A stretch of DNA of 64,000 nucleotides from Gammaproteobacteria bacterium (GTDB lineage: Bacteria > Pseudomonadota > Gammaproteobacteria > Burkholderiales > Thiobacillaceae). The position numbers were made by a program, and so were the translations under genes. The notes below the pieces were generated by a model. The model searched no databases, was not told the origin of the DNA, and was given only the letters and a program-made list of their open reading frames with translations. Below are positions 1 through 11,866 of the stretch, piece after piece (position 1 is the stretch's first letter; each line of letters begins with the position of its first letter). Location: positions 164,620-228,619 of the forward strand of contig JAHJNN010000007.1 of the NCBI GenBank assembly GCA_018820765.1. Reading direction: 5' to 3'.

Positions 1-1
1 C

Positions 2-367
2 CGCGTGATCGACGGCTTCATGATCCAGGGCGGCGGCTTCGAGCCCGGCATGACGCAAAAACCCACTCGCGACATGATTGAAAACGAGGCGTCCAACGGC
101 CTCAAGAACGAGGCCTACACGGTCGCCATGGCACGCACCCCCAACCCCAATTCGGCCACGGCGCAGTTCTTCATCAACGTCGCCAACAACAGTTTCCTCA
201 ACTTCACCGCCCCCACCCCGCAGGGCTACGGCTACGCCGTGTTCGGCAAGGTGGTCGAAGGCACGGACGTGGTCGACAAGATCAAGAAGATGAAAACCGG
301 CAGCCGCTCCGGCCACCAGGACGTGCCGCTGGAAGACGTCGTCATCACCCAGGCGGAAATCGTCTGA
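2..367 (+). CDS. ppiB: Peptidyl-prolyl cis-trans isomerase, cyclophilin type (3' part)
   Basis: The gene enters from the left edge, so the N-terminus is missing; about 121 codons remain. The visible protein carries the cyclophilin core: [11 protein letters not shown] near the start, then [18 protein letters not shown] and a late [11 protein letters not shown] stretch. Enzymes of this family catalyse cis-trans isomerisation of X-Pro bonds and assist folding. No signal sequence can be judged. The lpxH gene follows 8 bases after the stop, so the two are probably co-transcribed, an order common in proteobacteria. Confidence 0.95.
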   Translation, partial: RVIDGFMIQGGGFEPGMTQKPTRDMIENEASNGLKNEAYTVAMARTPNPNSATAQFFINVANNSFLNFTAPTPQGYGYAVFGKVVEGTDVVDKIKKMKTGSRSGHQDVPLEDVVITQAEIV

Positions 368-375
368 AGACATCA

Positions 376-1107
376 GTGGAAGCAGGCCGCACTTTTTTTG
401 TTGCCGACCTGCACCTGACTGACGAACGCCCGGTCGCCACCGGGCGTTTTTTTCGCTTTCTGCAGGAGGAAGTGGCCGGCTCGGATGCGCTCTACATCCT
501 GGGCGACCTGTTCGAGGCCTGGATCGGCGACGACCACGACGAGCAGGTGGCGCATGACACCGCACGCCGGATCAGGTCGCTGGTCGATGCGGGCACCCGG
601 GTGTTTTTCATGCACGGCAACCGCGATTTCATGCTGGCTGCGCGCTACGCCGCGCGCTCCGGCATGACGCTGCTCGCCGACCCCGCCCGCATCGACCTGT
701 ACGGCACGCCGACGCTGTTGATGCACGGCGACACGCTATGCACCGACGACCTCGCCTACCAGGCCTTCAGGCGGCGCGTGCGGCGCCCGCTGATGCTGTC
801 GCTGCTGCGGCGGCTGCCCTTTGCATGGCGCCGCCGCCTGGCGCGCCAGGCACGGGCCGGCAGCGAAGCGGCCAAGGCCGGCAAGGCGGCCGACATCATG
901 GATGTGAATGCCGATGCCGTGGTGCGCACGTTGCGCGAGCACCAGGTCCGCCGCCTGATCCACGGCCACACCCATCGCCCGGCGCAGCAGGTCCATACGG
1001 TCGATGGCCATGACTGCGAACGCTGGGTGCTGCCGGATTGGTATGCCCGCTGGGGCTACGTGGTGTGCGACGCGGCGGGCTGCGCGCTCAGGGTGGAGGA
1101 CTTATGA
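376..1107 (+). CDS. lpxH: UDP-2,3-diacylglucosamine diphosphatase LpxH
   Basis: Protein of 243 aa in the calcineurin-like metallophosphoesterase family. It removes UMP from UDP-2,3-diacylglucosamine to give lipid X in lipid A synthesis at the inner membrane. Metal-binding motifs are visible: ADLHL (D11, H13), ILGDLFEAWIGDD near residue 42, HGNRDFML near 80 and LIHGHTHRP near 195. The start is a GTG placed so that the first motif sits at the usual distance from the N-terminus; the ribosome site (gaaga) is weak. It follows ppiB closely, and its last 6 bases overlap the end of the convergent gene. Confidence 0.93.
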   Translation: MEAGRTFFVADLHLTDERPVATGRFFRFLQEEVAGSDALYILGDLFEAWIGDDHDEQVAHDTARRIRSLVDAGTRVFFMHGNRDFMLAARYAARSGMTLLADPARIDLYGTPTLLMHGDTLCTDDLAYQAFRRRVRRPLMLSLLRRLPFAWRRRLARQARAGSEAAKAGKAADIMDVNADAVVRTLREHQVRRLIHGHTHRPAQQVHTVDGHDCERWVLPDWYARWGYVVCDAAGCALRVEDL

Positions 1108-1767
1108 CGGCGCGTCGACCGACGGCATGCCGTCCGGCACACGGAACAGTTCGGGCTGCAGCGGTTGTTTCGATTCGCTTTCGAACTGCCGCGTCCGCCC
1201 GGTAAATTCGCGCTCCTCCAGCGGCAGGCCCAGCTTGAGCGTGGCGCCCGACTCCCATACGAGATTCGCCAGATCGCAGTCGTGCTGGATTGCGCTCGGC
1301 GAATCCTTCCACACGCGGTACTGCATCGAAGCCAGCACGGCTTTCAGTTCGGCCATCGCGCGTACCGCATCCGGCGCAGCGCGGCGGGCGGCCACGCCTT
1401 CGCTGCACGTCACGCCCTTCACCGTCAAACTGAAACGCCGGGTGCCGCGCGCGGCAGGCTTGACGTCGAGCACAGGCTTCCAGCCCGCCGGCTTGGGCGG
1501 CAGCGCGCCGGCGCTGAACACCATCGCCAACTGGTTGCCATGCATCACGTTGATGACCCTCTGCTGGCGCCGGTCGAGCAGGACGAAGTCGCCGCCGTCG
1601 CTGCCGTCGTCCATGCGCATGAAATCCGGCGTGACCAGGATCCGCGTCAGATAAGGGGGATCGCCGGGGTCCGCGTCGATATAGCGCAGCGCGATCATGT
1701 CGGCGGCACCGGCCGCGCCCATGCCGAACAGGCCGATCACGAGCAGACCATCCCACAGCCACTTCAC
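1102..1767 (-). CDS. Exported protein of unknown function, downstream of metZ
   Basis: Protein of 221 aa. I chose the GTG at 1767 because it overlaps the metZ stop as GTGA, and because it gives a clean signal peptide ending in GAAGA before ADMIALRYIDAD. The mature part has no motif I recognise; it looks like a soluble periplasmic protein with one cysteine pair candidate (TCSEG, HDCDL). It sits at the end of the long minus-strand cluster and is probably translated by coupling to metZ. Function unknown. Confidence 0.7.
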   Translation of the reverse strand: MKWLWDGLLVIGLFGMGAAGAADMIALRYIDADPGDPPYLTRILVTPDFMRMDDGSDGGDFVLLDRRQQRVINVMHGNQLAMVFSAGALPPKPAGWKPVLDVKPAARGTRRFSLTVKGVTCSEGVAARRAAPDAVRAMAELKAVLASMQYRVWKDSPSAIQHDCDLANLVWESGATLKLGLPLEEREFTGRTRQFESESKQPLQPELFRVPDGMPSVDAPS

Positions 1768-2935
1768 CCGGCCAGCCCCCGTTCCAGATCGGCCTCGATG
1801 TCGGCAACCGACTCCAGGCCCACCGCGATGCGCACCAGTCCGTCGCCAATACCGGCTGCTGCGCGCTGCTCGGGCGTCATGCGGCTTTGCGTGGTGGTGG
1901 CCGGGTGAATAATGGTGGTTTTGGTGTCGCCGAGGTTGGCGGTGATCGACAGCATCCGGGTCGAATCGATCAGCTTCCACGCGGCATCCTTGCCGCCCTT
2001 GAGTTCGAATGCAACGATGCCGCCGCCGGTTTTCTGCTGCGCCATCGCCAGTTGGTGCTGCGGATGGGACGGCAGACCGGGATAGAGCACGCGCGACACG
2101 GCCGGTTGCGCCTCCAGCCATTGCGCCAGCGCCAGCGCGCTCTTCGAGTGCGCCTCCATGCGCAGCGAAAGCGTTTCCAGCCCTTTCAGGATCACCCAGG
2201 CGTTGAAGGCGGAGAGCGAGGGCCCCGCCGTGCGCAGGAAGGTGAAGACGCCTTCCATCAAGGCCTGGCTGCCAAGCACCGCGCCCCCTAGCACCCTGCC
2301 CTGCCCGTCGAGGTACTTGGTGGCGGAATGGATGATGATGTCGGCGCCCAGTTCCAGCGGTTTTTGCAGCGCGGGCGTGCAAAAGCAGTTGTCGACCGCG
2401 AGCCATATGCCGTGTTCGTGCGCGATGTCCGCCAGCGCGCGGATGTCGCTCACTTCGGTCAGCGGATTCGACGGCGACTCGACGAAGAACAGCTTCGTGT
2501 TCGGCTTCACCGCCGCGCGCCATTCTTCAGGGTCGGTCGGGGACACGTAGGTCGTCTCGACGCCGAAGCGGCCGAGGATGTTGCTGAACAACTGCACGGT
2601 CGAGCCGAAGATCGAACGCGACGCGACGACGTGTTCGCCCGCCTTCATCAGGCCCATCACGGTCGCCAGGATCGCGGCCATGCCGGACGAAAAGGCCACG
2701 CAGCGCTCGGCGCCTTCGAGCGCGGCAAGCCGCGCCTCCATCATGCTGACGGTGGGGTTGGTGAAGCGTGCGTAGATCGGCCCGGGCTGTTCGCCCTTGA
2801 AGCGCGCCGCCGCCTCGGCCGCGCTGCCGAACATGAAGCTGGAGGTGAGGAATATCGCCTCCGAGTGTTCGTTGAACTGGCTGCGCACCGTGCCGGCGCG
2901 AACGGCCAGGGTTTCAAGATCGTATTCGTCTTTCA

Positions 2936-2939
<4 letters not shown>
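1764..2939 (-). CDS. metZ: O-succinylhomoserine sulfhydrylase
   Basis: Protein of 391 aa in the Cys/Met metabolism PLP-dependent family. It makes homocysteine from O-succinylhomoserine and sulfide for methionine synthesis. The PLP lysine is K208 in HSATKYLDGQGR; YARFTNPT and SSGMAAI are the usual family motifs. Full length. It overlaps purF upstream by 4 bases (ATGA) and the exported-protein gene downstream by 4 bases. The purF-metZ pairing is typical of betaproteobacteria. A cystathionine gamma-synthase activity cannot be excluded from sequence alone, but neighbours and length favour MetZ. Confidence 0.93.
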
Positions 2940-4456
<1,517 letters not shown>

Positions 4457-4491
4457 GCTGTGCACCCATTCATAAGATTGTTCAAAGCAGA

Positions 4492-4983
4492 TTATTCAAA
4501 GCGAACATATTTCGCCACGTCGTCCGGCAGCAGCGGCAAGGCATGCTGCGCCATGGCCTGCAAGCTGCCGGACAGCCTGGCCTGCTTCCAGAAATCGGTA
4601 CGCGGCAGCGAAGTGAGCCCGGCGGCAAGCGTCAGGCCGATCAGGATCACGCCGCCCTTGGCCAGTCCCAGCACCCCGCCCAGCGCCTTATCCACGCTGC
4701 CCAGCCCGACTGCCTTGACCAGTGTCGCCAGGGCATGCCCCACCAGCAGCGTGCCGATCAGCACCACCAGAAAAATCACCGCAAAGCCGGCGAAATACCG
4801 AATGCCTGGATTTTCGACTGCGATGGGGAGCATTGGTGCCACCAACAAGGCGCCCCACTTGCCCAGCACGAATGCCAGCAACCAGGCCACCAGCGAAAAC
4901 AGCGTGTCAACCAGGCCGCGCATCAGGCCGCGCACCACGGTCAGGACCAGCACCAGCACGACGATGATGTCGAGCACGCTCAT
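4492..4983 (-). CDS. cvpA: CvpA family membrane protein
   Basis: Protein of 163 aa with about four hydrophobic membrane segments, beginning MSVLDIIVVLVLVL, the usual start of the family. CvpA is an inner-membrane protein first named for colicin V production and widely linked to purF; its exact role is unclear. It overlaps the SPOR-domain gene upstream by 4 bases (ATGA), which supports the chosen start. Confidence 0.92.
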   Translation of the reverse strand: MSVLDIIVVLVLVLTVVRGLMRGLVDTLFSLVAWLLAFVLGKWGALLVAPMLPIAVENPGIRYFAGFAVIFLVVLIGTLLVGHALATLVKAVGLGSVDKALGGVLGLAKGGVILIGLTLAAGLTSLPRTDFWKQARLSGSLQAMAQHALPLLPDDVAKYVRFE

Positions 4984-5606
4984 TTGACGACCACCTGGCC
5001 GGACAGGCCATGCTCGGCCAGTTTCACCGCGGCCGCCACGGCAGCGGCGCGCGTCTCGAACGGCCCCACCCGCACGCGGGTCAGGGCGCCCACGGTATCG
5101 GTGAACACCGGCAATCCTGACTTGGCTGTGCGGGCTTTGAGGGTCTGGACCTTGGCGGGGTCCGACAGGGCAGCCAGCTGCACGACGAAGAGCTCGCCGG
5201 CAGGCGCGGGTTTGGCTTGCGGGACGGATGCCGCAACGGGCTTGGCCGGCTGCGGTTTGGGCGCCGGCTTGGCTGGGGCTGCTTTGGCCGGCTCGGGTTT
5301 AGGTTCAGGCTTGGGTTCGGGCTCAGGCTCGGCTGCAGCGTGCGTCTCGGTCTCGGCCTCAGGATCGGGCGAGATGGGTGGTGCGGTCGCCACGTCGGGG
5401 GCCTCGGCCTGCTCCGGCGCCGCCGCCTCATCGGGCAGCACGTCCGGTGCCGCAGCCATGCGCACGGCCAGCGAACTGGCGGGCGGCGGCTCGTCTTCCA
5501 GCAGCAGCGGCAACACGATCACCGCCAGCAGGGTCAGCGCAACCGCGCCGATCAGGCGGCGCCGGGCGAGGCGTTTGAGGTCATGTTCACTGCTGGGTGG
5601 CGGCAT
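4980..5606 (-). CDS. dedD: SPOR-domain protein, DedD-like
   Basis: Protein of 208 aa starting MPPPSSEHDLKRLARRR. It has a short cytoplasmic head, one membrane segment (about residues 18-36), a long Pro/Ala/Glu-rich linker including EPEPEPKPEPKPEPAK, and a C-terminal SPOR-type domain that would bind denuded peptidoglycan at the septum. The layout matches DedD of the division apparatus. The start lies 20 bases inside the end of folC; an upstream in-frame extension is possible but reads as folC antisense-like sequence without a membrane-protein signature. Confidence 0.85.
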   Translation of the reverse strand: MPPPSSEHDLKRLARRRLIGAVALTLLAVIVLPLLLEDEPPPASSLAVRMAAAPDVLPDEAAAPEQAEAPDVATAPPISPDPEAETETHAAAEPEPEPKPEPKPEPAKAAPAKPAPKPQPAKPVAASVPQAKPAPAGELFVVQLAALSDPAKVQTLKARTAKSGLPVFTDTVGALTRVRVGPFETRAAAVAAAVKLAEHGLSGQVVVK

Positions 5607-6861
5607 GGTCGAGCACGGCGGCAACGGTATAGAACGAACCGAAGACGAGAATTCTATCACCTTCGCGCGCCGCGCCTCGCGCCTCGGCGAGCGCCGCGTT
5701 CACATCCGGCTGCACGCTGACCGGCGCCGCACCCGCGTGATCGCGCAGGACGGCTGCCAGCGCCGCGGCATCCTGCGCACGCGGCGATCCGGGGGTGCAT
5801 GTCCACCATGCGTCGATTTCGCCGGACAAGGCCGCGAACACGCCCGCCGCATCCTTGTCAGCCAGCATGCCCACCACCGCCAGCGTGCGCCCGGCCGCCG
5901 GCTGCTCGCGCAGGGCGGCCGCCAGCGCCCGCGCCGCTTCCGGGTTGTGCGCCACGTCCACGATGACCTCCGGCGCGCGCGCGATGCGCTGGAAGCGGCC
6001 CGCCACGCGGGCGGCGGCGAGCCCCTCACGGATCGCCGCCGCGCTCACCGGAAGGCGGGCGCGCAGCGCCTCCAGCACGGCCAGCGCGCCGGCCGCGTTG
6101 CGCAGCTGGTAGGCGCCCGCCATCGCCGGCAGCGGCAAGGCCGGCCAAGTGACGTCGCTACCGCGATAGGTCCAGTGATCGTCATCGCGCTGCGCGGAAA
6201 AGTCGCGGTTCACGCAGCGCAAGTCGGCCCCGATGTCGCGGGCATACGCCAGCAGGCTGACCGGCGGCGCGGGATCGGCGCAGATGGCCGGCCGGCCGGC
6301 GCGGTAGATGCCCGCCTTCTCGAAACCGATCTGCTCGCGAGTGTCGCCCAGATAATCCATGTGGTCGAGATCGACGCTGGTGACGATGGCGGCGTCGGCG
6401 TCGAACACGTTCACCGCGTCGAGCCGCCCGCCGAGGCCGACCTCGAGGATGGCGACGTCGACGCCGGCGTCGATGAATTGCGCCATCGCGCCCAGGGTGC
6501 CGAATTCGAAATAGGTCAGCGAGGTGTCGCCGCGCGCGGCCTCGATCCGCTCGAACGCGGCGACCAGGTCGGCGTCGGAAGCGTCCGCCCCGGCAATCCG
6601 CACCCGCTCGTTGTAGCGCAGCAGATGCGGCGAGGTGTAGAGGCCGGTCTTGTAGCCGGCGGCGGCGAGGGTGGCTTCCAGGCAGGCGCAGGTGGAGCCT
6701 TTGCCATTGGTGCCGCCGACGACGATGAGCGGGAAATCCGGTGCCAGACCCATCGCATCACGGACCCGGCGCACCCGGTCGAGGCCCAGCTCGATGGCGC
6801 TGGGATGCAGCTGCTCCAGCCGCGCCAGCCAGGCTTCAAGAATGGATGAATGCTGCGCCAT
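5587..6861 (-). CDS. folC: Bifunctional dihydrofolate/folylpolyglutamate synthase
   Basis: Protein of 424 aa of the Mur ligase-like superfamily. It adds glycine-linked glutamates to folates and makes dihydrofolate from dihydropteroate. The P-loop GGTNGKGST is at residues 49-57, with TSPHLLRYNERVRI following. It sits between accD and dedD as in most betaproteobacteria. Length and motif order are normal. Confidence 0.94.
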   Translation of the reverse strand: MAQHSSILEAWLARLEQLHPSAIELGLDRVRRVRDAMGLAPDFPLIVVGGTNGKGSTCACLEATLAAAGYKTGLYTSPHLLRYNERVRIAGADASDADLVAAFERIEAARGDTSLTYFEFGTLGAMAQFIDAGVDVAILEVGLGGRLDAVNVFDADAAIVTSVDLDHMDYLGDTREQIGFEKAGIYRAGRPAICADPAPPVSLLAYARDIGADLRCVNRDFSAQRDDDHWTYRGSDVTWPALPLPAMAGAYQLRNAAGALAVLEALRARLPVSAAAIREGLAAARVAGRFQRIARAPEVIVDVAHNPEAARALAAALREQPAAGRTLAVVGMLADKDAAGVFAALSGEIDAWWTCTPGSPRAQDAAALAAVLRDHAGAAPVSVQPDVNAALAEARGAAREGDRILVFGSFYTVAAVLDHAATQQ

Positions 6862-6925
6862 CAGTTCACCGCCCGGGACGCCAGGCGCGTTCCCCGGCGT
6901 CCTTCGCGGTCAATTTCCCGGAAGC

Positions 6926-7792
6926 TCAGGCGGCAAGTGCCGGCCGGCCCATCATCATCGCCAGCGTGGTGGCGAGTTCATTGCGCATCTGGCGGCGGTC
7001 GATGATGAGGTCGATGGCGCCCTTCTCCTGCAGGAACTCGGCGCGCTGGAAGCCTTCCGGCAGCGTCTCGCGCACCGTCTGCTCGATCACGCGCGGGCCG
7101 GCGAAACCGATCAGCGCATTCGGCTCGGCCATGATCAGGTCGCCCAGCATGGCGAAGCTGGCCGACACGCCGCCCATGGTGGGGTCGGTCAGCACCGAAA
7201 TGAAAGGCAGATGGTTACGCGACAGCTGCGTCAGCGCGGCCGAGGTCTTCGCCATCTGCATCAGCGAGAACAGGCCTTCCTGCATGCGCGCGCCGCCGCT
7301 GGCGGAAAAACAGATGAAGGCGGAGTTCGACTCGATCGCCGCTTCGATCCCCTGGACGAAACGCTCGCCGACCACCGAGCCCATCGATCCGCCCATGAAC
7401 TTGAACTCGAATGCGGCCGCCACCACCGGCACCGCCTTGACGCTGCCGCCGACCACCACCAGCGCATCGGTTTCCGAGGTGCCGGTCTGCGCTTCCTTCA
7501 GGCGGTCGGGGTATTTCTTGCTGTCCTTGAACTTCAGCGGGTCGAGCGGAGTGATCGCGGCACCGATTTCATGCTGGACTTCGGCATCGAGCAGCATGGC
7601 CAGCCGCGCGCGGGCGCCGATGCGGTGATGATGGCCGCACTTGGGGCACACCTCCAGATTGCTTTCGAGGTCGGCGCGGTAGAGCACCTCGTTGCATGCC
7701 GGGCACTTGGACCACAGCCCTTCCGGCATCGATTTGCGCGCCTCGACCCGGCGCTTGATTTTCGGGGGCAGGATTTTCTGGAACCAGCTCAT
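6926..7792 (-). CDS. accD: Acetyl-CoA carboxylase carboxyltransferase subunit beta
   Basis: Protein of 288 aa. It partners AccA to transfer the carboxyl group from biotin to acetyl-CoA, the first step of fatty acid synthesis. A four-cysteine zinc ribbon is visible (C30, C33, C49, C52), followed by the crotonase-like carboxyltransferase fold with [11 protein letters not shown]. The 64-base gap to folC contains a small inverted repeat (ggacgcc / ggcgtcc). Confidence 0.96.
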   Translation of the reverse strand: MSWFQKILPPKIKRRVEARKSMPEGLWSKCPACNEVLYRADLESNLEVCPKCGHHHRIGARARLAMLLDAEVQHEIGAAITPLDPLKFKDSKKYPDRLKEAQTGTSETDALVVVGGSVKAVPVVAAAFEFKFMGGSMGSVVGERFVQGIEAAIESNSAFICFSASGGARMQEGLFSLMQMAKTSAALTQLSRNHLPFISVLTDPTMGGVSASFAMLGDLIMAEPNALIGFAGPRVIEQTVRETLPEGFQRAEFLQEKGAIDLIIDRRQMRNELATTLAMMMGRPALAA

Positions 7793-7817
7793 GGTTGTCT
7801 CCGCTAGCTAAATTTCG

Positions 7818-8630
7818 TCAGGCTTGTTTCGATGCGGCGTCGACCCCGCGGCGCAACTCGGCCACCAGGTGCTTGACGCGGTTGACGCACTCGCCTTCCG
7901 GCGCGGTCTCGATCTCGTTCACGATACGGCTGCCCACCACCACGGCATCGGCAATCCGCGCCACCGCCTCGGCGGTCGCGGCGTCGCGGATGCCGAAGCC
8001 CACGCCGACCGGCAGGCTGCAATGCCTGCGCACCATGGCGAGCTTGTTCGCAACTTCTTCGGTGTCGAGATTGGCCGACCCGGTGACGCCCTTCAGCGAC
8101 ACGTAGTAGATGAAGCCGCCCGCAGCAGCGGCCACCTGCTCCACCCGCGATTCGGGCGTGGTCGGCGACAGCAGGAAAATCGGATCGAGCCCGGCTGCCT
8201 TGAACACGTCCGACACGCCGGCCGATTCCTCGGGCGGAATGTCCACCGTCAGCACGCCGTCCACACCGGCCGCCTTCGCAGCCTGGGCAAAGGTTTCGTA
8301 GCCCATGTGCTCGACCGGATTGGCGTAGCCCATCAGCACCACCGGCGTGGTCGTGTTGGTCTTGCGGAATTCCGCGGTCATCGTGAGCACGTCCTTCAAT
8401 CCCACCTTGTTCGCCAGCGCCCGCTCGGACGCGCGCTGGATCACCGGGCCGTCGGCCATCGGATCGGAAAACGGCACCCCCAGCTCGATGATGTCCGCCC
8501 CGGCTTCCACCAGCGCGTGCATCAGCGGCACCGTCATGCCCTTGCCGGGATCGCCGGCGGTGATGAAGGGGATCAGGGCTTTCTTGTTTTGCGCCTTCAG
8601 CGCGGTAAAGGTCTGGCCGATGCGGCTCAT
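7818..8630 (-). CDS. trpA: Tryptophan synthase alpha subunit
   Basis: Protein of 270 aa that cleaves indole-3-glycerol phosphate to indole. The start at 8630 (MSRIGQTF) places the catalytic acids exactly at the canonical E49 and D60 ([14 protein letters not shown]). It follows trpB by 44 bases and precedes accD, so it is part of the trpF-trpB-trpA group. Confidence 0.96.
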   Translation of the reverse strand: MSRIGQTFTALKAQNKKALIPFITAGDPGKGMTVPLMHALVEAGADIIELGVPFSDPMADGPVIQRASERALANKVGLKDVLTMTAEFRKTNTTTPVVLMGYANPVEHMGYETFAQAAKAAGVDGVLTVDIPPEESAGVSDVFKAAGLDPIFLLSPTTPESRVEQVAAAAGGFIYYVSLKGVTGSANLDTEEVANKLAMVRRHCSLPVGVGFGIRDAATAEAVARIADAVVVGSRIVNEIETAPEGECVNRVKHLVAELRRGVDAASKQA

Positions 8631-8674
8631 GGTTCGGTCTTCTGGATAGTCGGTTCGATTGAATGAGGGCGGGC

Positions 8675-9874
8675 TTACAGCGTAATCCCCGACACCTTCG
8701 CCACGGTGTTGATGTCCTTGTCGCCGCGACCGGACAGGTTGACCAGGATGATCTGGTCCTTCTTCAGGGTCGGTGCGAGCTTCTTGGCGTGGGCGACGGC
8801 GTGGCTCGATTCGAGCGCGGGAATGATGCCTTCCAGGCGGCACAGGTCGTGGAAGGCGGCGAGCGCCTCGTCGTCGTTGATGGCGACATATTCGGCGCGG
8901 CCGGCGTCTTTCAGGTAACTGTGCTCGGGGCCGACGCCGGGGTAATCGAGACCGGCGGAAACCGAGTGGGTTTCGATGATCTGGCCGTTCTCGTCCTGCA
9001 TCAGGTAGCTGCGGAAGCCGTGCAGAATGCCGGGGGTGCCGGCCGACAGCGGCGCGGCATGCTTGCCGCTGGCGATGCCGGAGCCACCCGCCTCGACGCC
9101 GATCAGGCGCACCCCGTCATACGGGATGTAGGGGTGGAAGATGCCGATGGCGTTGGAGCCGCCGCCGACGCAAGCGATCACGGCATCGGGCTGACGGCCG
9201 GTCAGTTCGGGCATCTGGGTGAGGCACTCGCGGCCGATCACGCACTGGAAGTCGCGTACCAGCATGGGATACGGGTGCGGGCCGGCGGCGGTGCCGAGGA
9301 TGTAGAAGGTCGACTCGACATTGGTGACCCAGTCGCGCATCGCCTCGTTCAAGGCATCCTTCAGCGTCTTCGAACCGCTGGACACCGGCACCACGGTCGC
9401 GCCGAGGAGCTTCATGCGAAAGACATTGGGCGACTGGCGGGCGACATCCTCGGCGCCCATGTAGACCACGCATTCCATGCCGTAGCGCGCGGCGACCGTG
9501 GCCGAGGCGACGCCATGCTGGCCGGCGCCGGTCTCGGCGATGACACGCTTCTTGCCCATGCGCCGCGCCAGCAGCGCCTGGCCGATGGTGTTGTTGATCT
9601 TGTGCGCGCCGGTGTGGTTGAGGTCTTCGCGCTTGAGATAGATCTGTGCACCGCCGTACTGTTCGGAGAGCCGCTTGGCGTGATAGACCGGGCTGGGACG
9701 GCCGACGTAATGCTTCAGTTCGTATTCGAATTCGGCCATGAAGGCGGGATCGTTGCGCGCACGGTCGTATTCGACACGCAGCTCTTCGAGCGCCGCCATC
9801 AGGGTTTCGGCGACGAAAATGCCGCCGTAGGGGCCGAAGTGGCCGCGGGAATCCGGGAGATCAGTCAACTTCAT
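8675..9874 (-). CDS. trpB: Tryptophan synthase beta subunit
   Basis: Protein of 399 aa that condenses indole with serine using PLP. The PLP lysine is K92 in [10 protein letters not shown] and the phosphate-binding loop GGGSNAIG is present. I chose MKLTDLPDS at 9874 because it overlaps the trpF stop by 4 bases (ATGA) and matches the family N-terminus. Confidence 0.96.
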   Translation of the reverse strand: MKLTDLPDSRGHFGPYGGIFVAETLMAALEELRVEYDRARNDPAFMAEFEYELKHYVGRPSPVYHAKRLSEQYGGAQIYLKREDLNHTGAHKINNTIGQALLARRMGKKRVIAETGAGQHGVASATVAARYGMECVVYMGAEDVARQSPNVFRMKLLGATVVPVSSGSKTLKDALNEAMRDWVTNVESTFYILGTAAGPHPYPMLVRDFQCVIGRECLTQMPELTGRQPDAVIACVGGGSNAIGIFHPYIPYDGVRLIGVEAGGSGIASGKHAAPLSAGTPGILHGFRSYLMQDENGQIIETHSVSAGLDYPGVGPEHSYLKDAGRAEYVAINDDEALAAFHDLCRLEGIIPALESSHAVAHAKKLAPTLKKDQIILVNLSGRGDKDINTVAKVSGITL

Positions 9875-10491
9875 GATGATGCTTTCGCTTTCGCAATGAA
9901 TTGCGCAATCTTGTGCGCGTCCTTGATGCCTTTGGTGACTTCGACGCCGGAGGAGACGTCCACCGCCCACGGGCGCACGCGCTCGACCGCCTCGGCGACA
10001 TTGTCCGGCGTGAGTCCGCCCGACAGGATGACCGGCTTCGGCAGGTCCGGCGGAATCAGGCTCCAGTCGAAGCGTTCGCCGGTACCGCCCGGCACGCCCG
10101 CCACCCAGGCGTCGAGCAGCAAACCGCGCGCGGCGTCGAAGTCAGCCGCGCATTTTAGCAAATCCGTGTCGCGATTGACGCGCACCGCCTTGATGAAGGG
10201 GCGCCCGAAGCGCGCGCAGTCGGCCGGCGTCTCGTCGCCGTGGAACTGCAAGAGGTCGAGCGGCACCGCCTGCAGAACCGATTCGATGAATGCGGGTTCG
10301 GCATCGACGAACAGGCCGACCGCCTGCACGAAGGGCGGCAGTTCGCGCACCAGCGCGGCAGCGGCGTCGATCGTGAGGTGGCGCGGGCTTTTTTCGTAGA
10401 ACACGAAACCCAGCGCATCCGCCCCGGCGTCGCAGGCGGCGTGCAGATCCTGCGCCCGGGTGATGCCGCAGATTTTTACGCGAACAGCCAT
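9871..10491 (-). CDS. trpF: Phosphoribosylanthranilate isomerase
   Basis: Protein of 206 aa, a TIM barrel enzyme converting phosphoribosylanthranilate to CdRP in tryptophan synthesis. The KICGITR motif with the catalytic Cys is at the N-terminus, and a late [10 protein letters not shown] motif is present. Its first 16 bases overlap the end of truA and its last 4 overlap trpB, so the four genes are translationally linked. Confidence 0.95.
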   Translation of the reverse strand: MAVRVKICGITRAQDLHAACDAGADALGFVFYEKSPRHLTIDAAAALVRELPPFVQAVGLFVDAEPAFIESVLQAVPLDLLQFHGDETPADCARFGRPFIKAVRVNRDTDLLKCAADFDAARGLLLDAWVAGVPGGTGERFDWSLIPPDLPKPVILSGGLTPDNVAEAVERVRPWAVDVSSGVEVTKGIKDAHKIAQFIAKAKASS

Positions 10492-11255
10492 CGTTCAGAA
10501 GATTCCGGCAGGGCAAAGTGCGCAGGATACCGGATGTGGGTGAGATACAGCCCGGCGGCGTCGAAGGTCGGTGCGGCGAGCGTGCGGTCGCGGCCGACCA
10601 GGATCTGGTGCATCCATTCGGGCGGCTGCGCGCCGGCACCGACCTGGATCAGGCAGCCCATGAGGTTGCGCACCATGTGGTGCAGAAAGCCGTCGGCGCG
10701 AAAGTCGCACAGCAGGTAGTCGCCGCGCCGTTCGATGTGCGCCAGCCGCAATTCCTTGACGGGCGTTTTGGCCTGGCATTCGGCGGCGCGGAACGCGGAA
10801 AAGTCATGCTGCCCGATCAGGTGTGCCGCCGCCCGGTTCATCGCGTCGGCATCGAGCGGGCGGTGGTGCCAGCCGATCAGCCCCTGGTTGAGGCCGGGGC
10901 GCACCGGGTGATTCAGCAACACGTAGCGGTAGCCGCGCTGGATGGCGGCAAAGCGGGCGTGGAAGTCCTCGCTCACCTCGTGCGCCCACAGCACCGCCAC
11001 GCCTGGGGGGAGATGGCTGTTGACGCCGCGCACCCAGGCGGTGAGCGGACGCTGTGCCTCCGTATCGAAATGCGCCACCTGGAACGCCGCATGGACGCCG
11101 GTGTCGGTGCGGCCGGCCGCGGTGACGGCGGTTTTCTCGCCGGCAATCGCCGATACCGCTGCTTCCAGCGCGTCTTGCACGCCGCAGCCCTGCGGCTGCG
11201 ACTGCCAGCCGCAAAAGCCGACGCCGCAATATTCCAGACCCACCACGATTCTCAT
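10476..11255 (-). CDS. truA: tRNA pseudouridine(38-40) synthase TruA
   Basis: Protein of 259 aa that isomerises uridines 38-40 in the tRNA anticodon arm. The catalytic aspartate is D51 in [11 protein letters not shown]. The ATG at 11255 (MRIVVGLEY) overlaps the stop of the upstream membrane-protein gene as ATGA, which decides the start over an upstream in-frame one. Confidence 0.95.
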   Translation of the reverse strand: MRIVVGLEYCGVGFCGWQSQPQGCGVQDALEAAVSAIAGEKTAVTAAGRTDTGVHAAFQVAHFDTEAQRPLTAWVRGVNSHLPPGVAVLWAHEVSEDFHARFAAIQRGYRYVLLNHPVRPGLNQGLIGWHHRPLDADAMNRAAAHLIGQHDFSAFRAAECQAKTPVKELRLAHIERRGDYLLCDFRADGFLHHMVRNLMGCLIQVGAGAQPPEWMHQILVGRDRTLAAPTFDAAGLYLTHIRYPAHFALPESSERWLFA

Positions 11256-11866
11256 GCCAATACGATCCACAGCAGAAGCAAGGCCGCGAGTATGACGGCG
11301 CTGTCGCGGCTTTGCCAGCGCTCGGCCTCGAGGGTGTAGGTGACGGGGGTCGCCTCATCGGGCAGCGGCGCGCGCAGCGCCTCCAGCCAGTGCGCCGGTT
11401 TCGGCGCGCGTTCGACGTAATCGAGCGTCAGGCCCAGGCGCACCGCGAAGGCGCGGCGGTCGAAGCCCAGCCAGCTCAGCGGCTTCGCCAGGGCATACAG
11501 GCCGTATATGAAGCGCGGACGGGAGGTATAGGCCAGGAGCAGCGCCAGCCCGGCCAGCATCAGCACCAGCCGTGCCGTGCGCAGGGCGCCCTGCTGCAGG
11601 CCTTCGACGCTGGGGCTCGCCCAGTCCAGCGCCGGCCAGACGGCCGTACCCGGCAGGATGTAGGCATAGGTGAGCAGCAACACCGCCAGCAGCCAGCGGG
11701 TGCGGCGCAGCAAACGCAGCAGTTGCAGGCGGACGGGCGCAAACAGAAAGGCCGTCGCGCTCGCGACGGCCAAAATGATCAAGGGAGACAGGGCGGCGCG
11801 CTCCACCGCCACCGCCCACCCGCACCACAACAGGATGCGGGCAGCTGGATGAATCGGGTTAGCCAA
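11252..11866 (-). CDS. EcfT/CbiQ-like transmembrane protein
   Basis: Protein of 204 aa with several hydrophobic segments in the first 120 residues, an Arg-rich loop (RRTRWL) and a last membrane segment at the C-terminus. Size and layout resemble the transmembrane (T) component of energy-coupling-factor transporters, but no ATPase or substrate-binding gene is adjacent, so this is inference. The apparent start is a TTG that overlaps the fimV stop by 8 bases; translation is probably coupled to fimV, and it overlaps truA by 4 bases. Confidence 0.65.
   Translation of the reverse strand: MANPIHPAARILLWCGWAVAVERAALSPLIILAVASATAFLFAPVRLQLLRLLRRTRWLLAVLLLTYAYILPGTAVWPALDWASPSVEGLQQGALRTARLVLMLAGLALLLAYTSRPRFIYGLYALAKPLSWLGFDRRAFAVRLGLTLDYVERAPKPAHWLEALRAPLPDEATPVTYTLEAERWQSRDSAVILAALLLLWIVLA

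Noticed and set aside
4543..6849. Long open frame antisense to cvpA, dedD and folC
   Set aside because: Runs across three genes on the other strand, repeats low-complexity Gly/Ser, no motif. Shadow frame.
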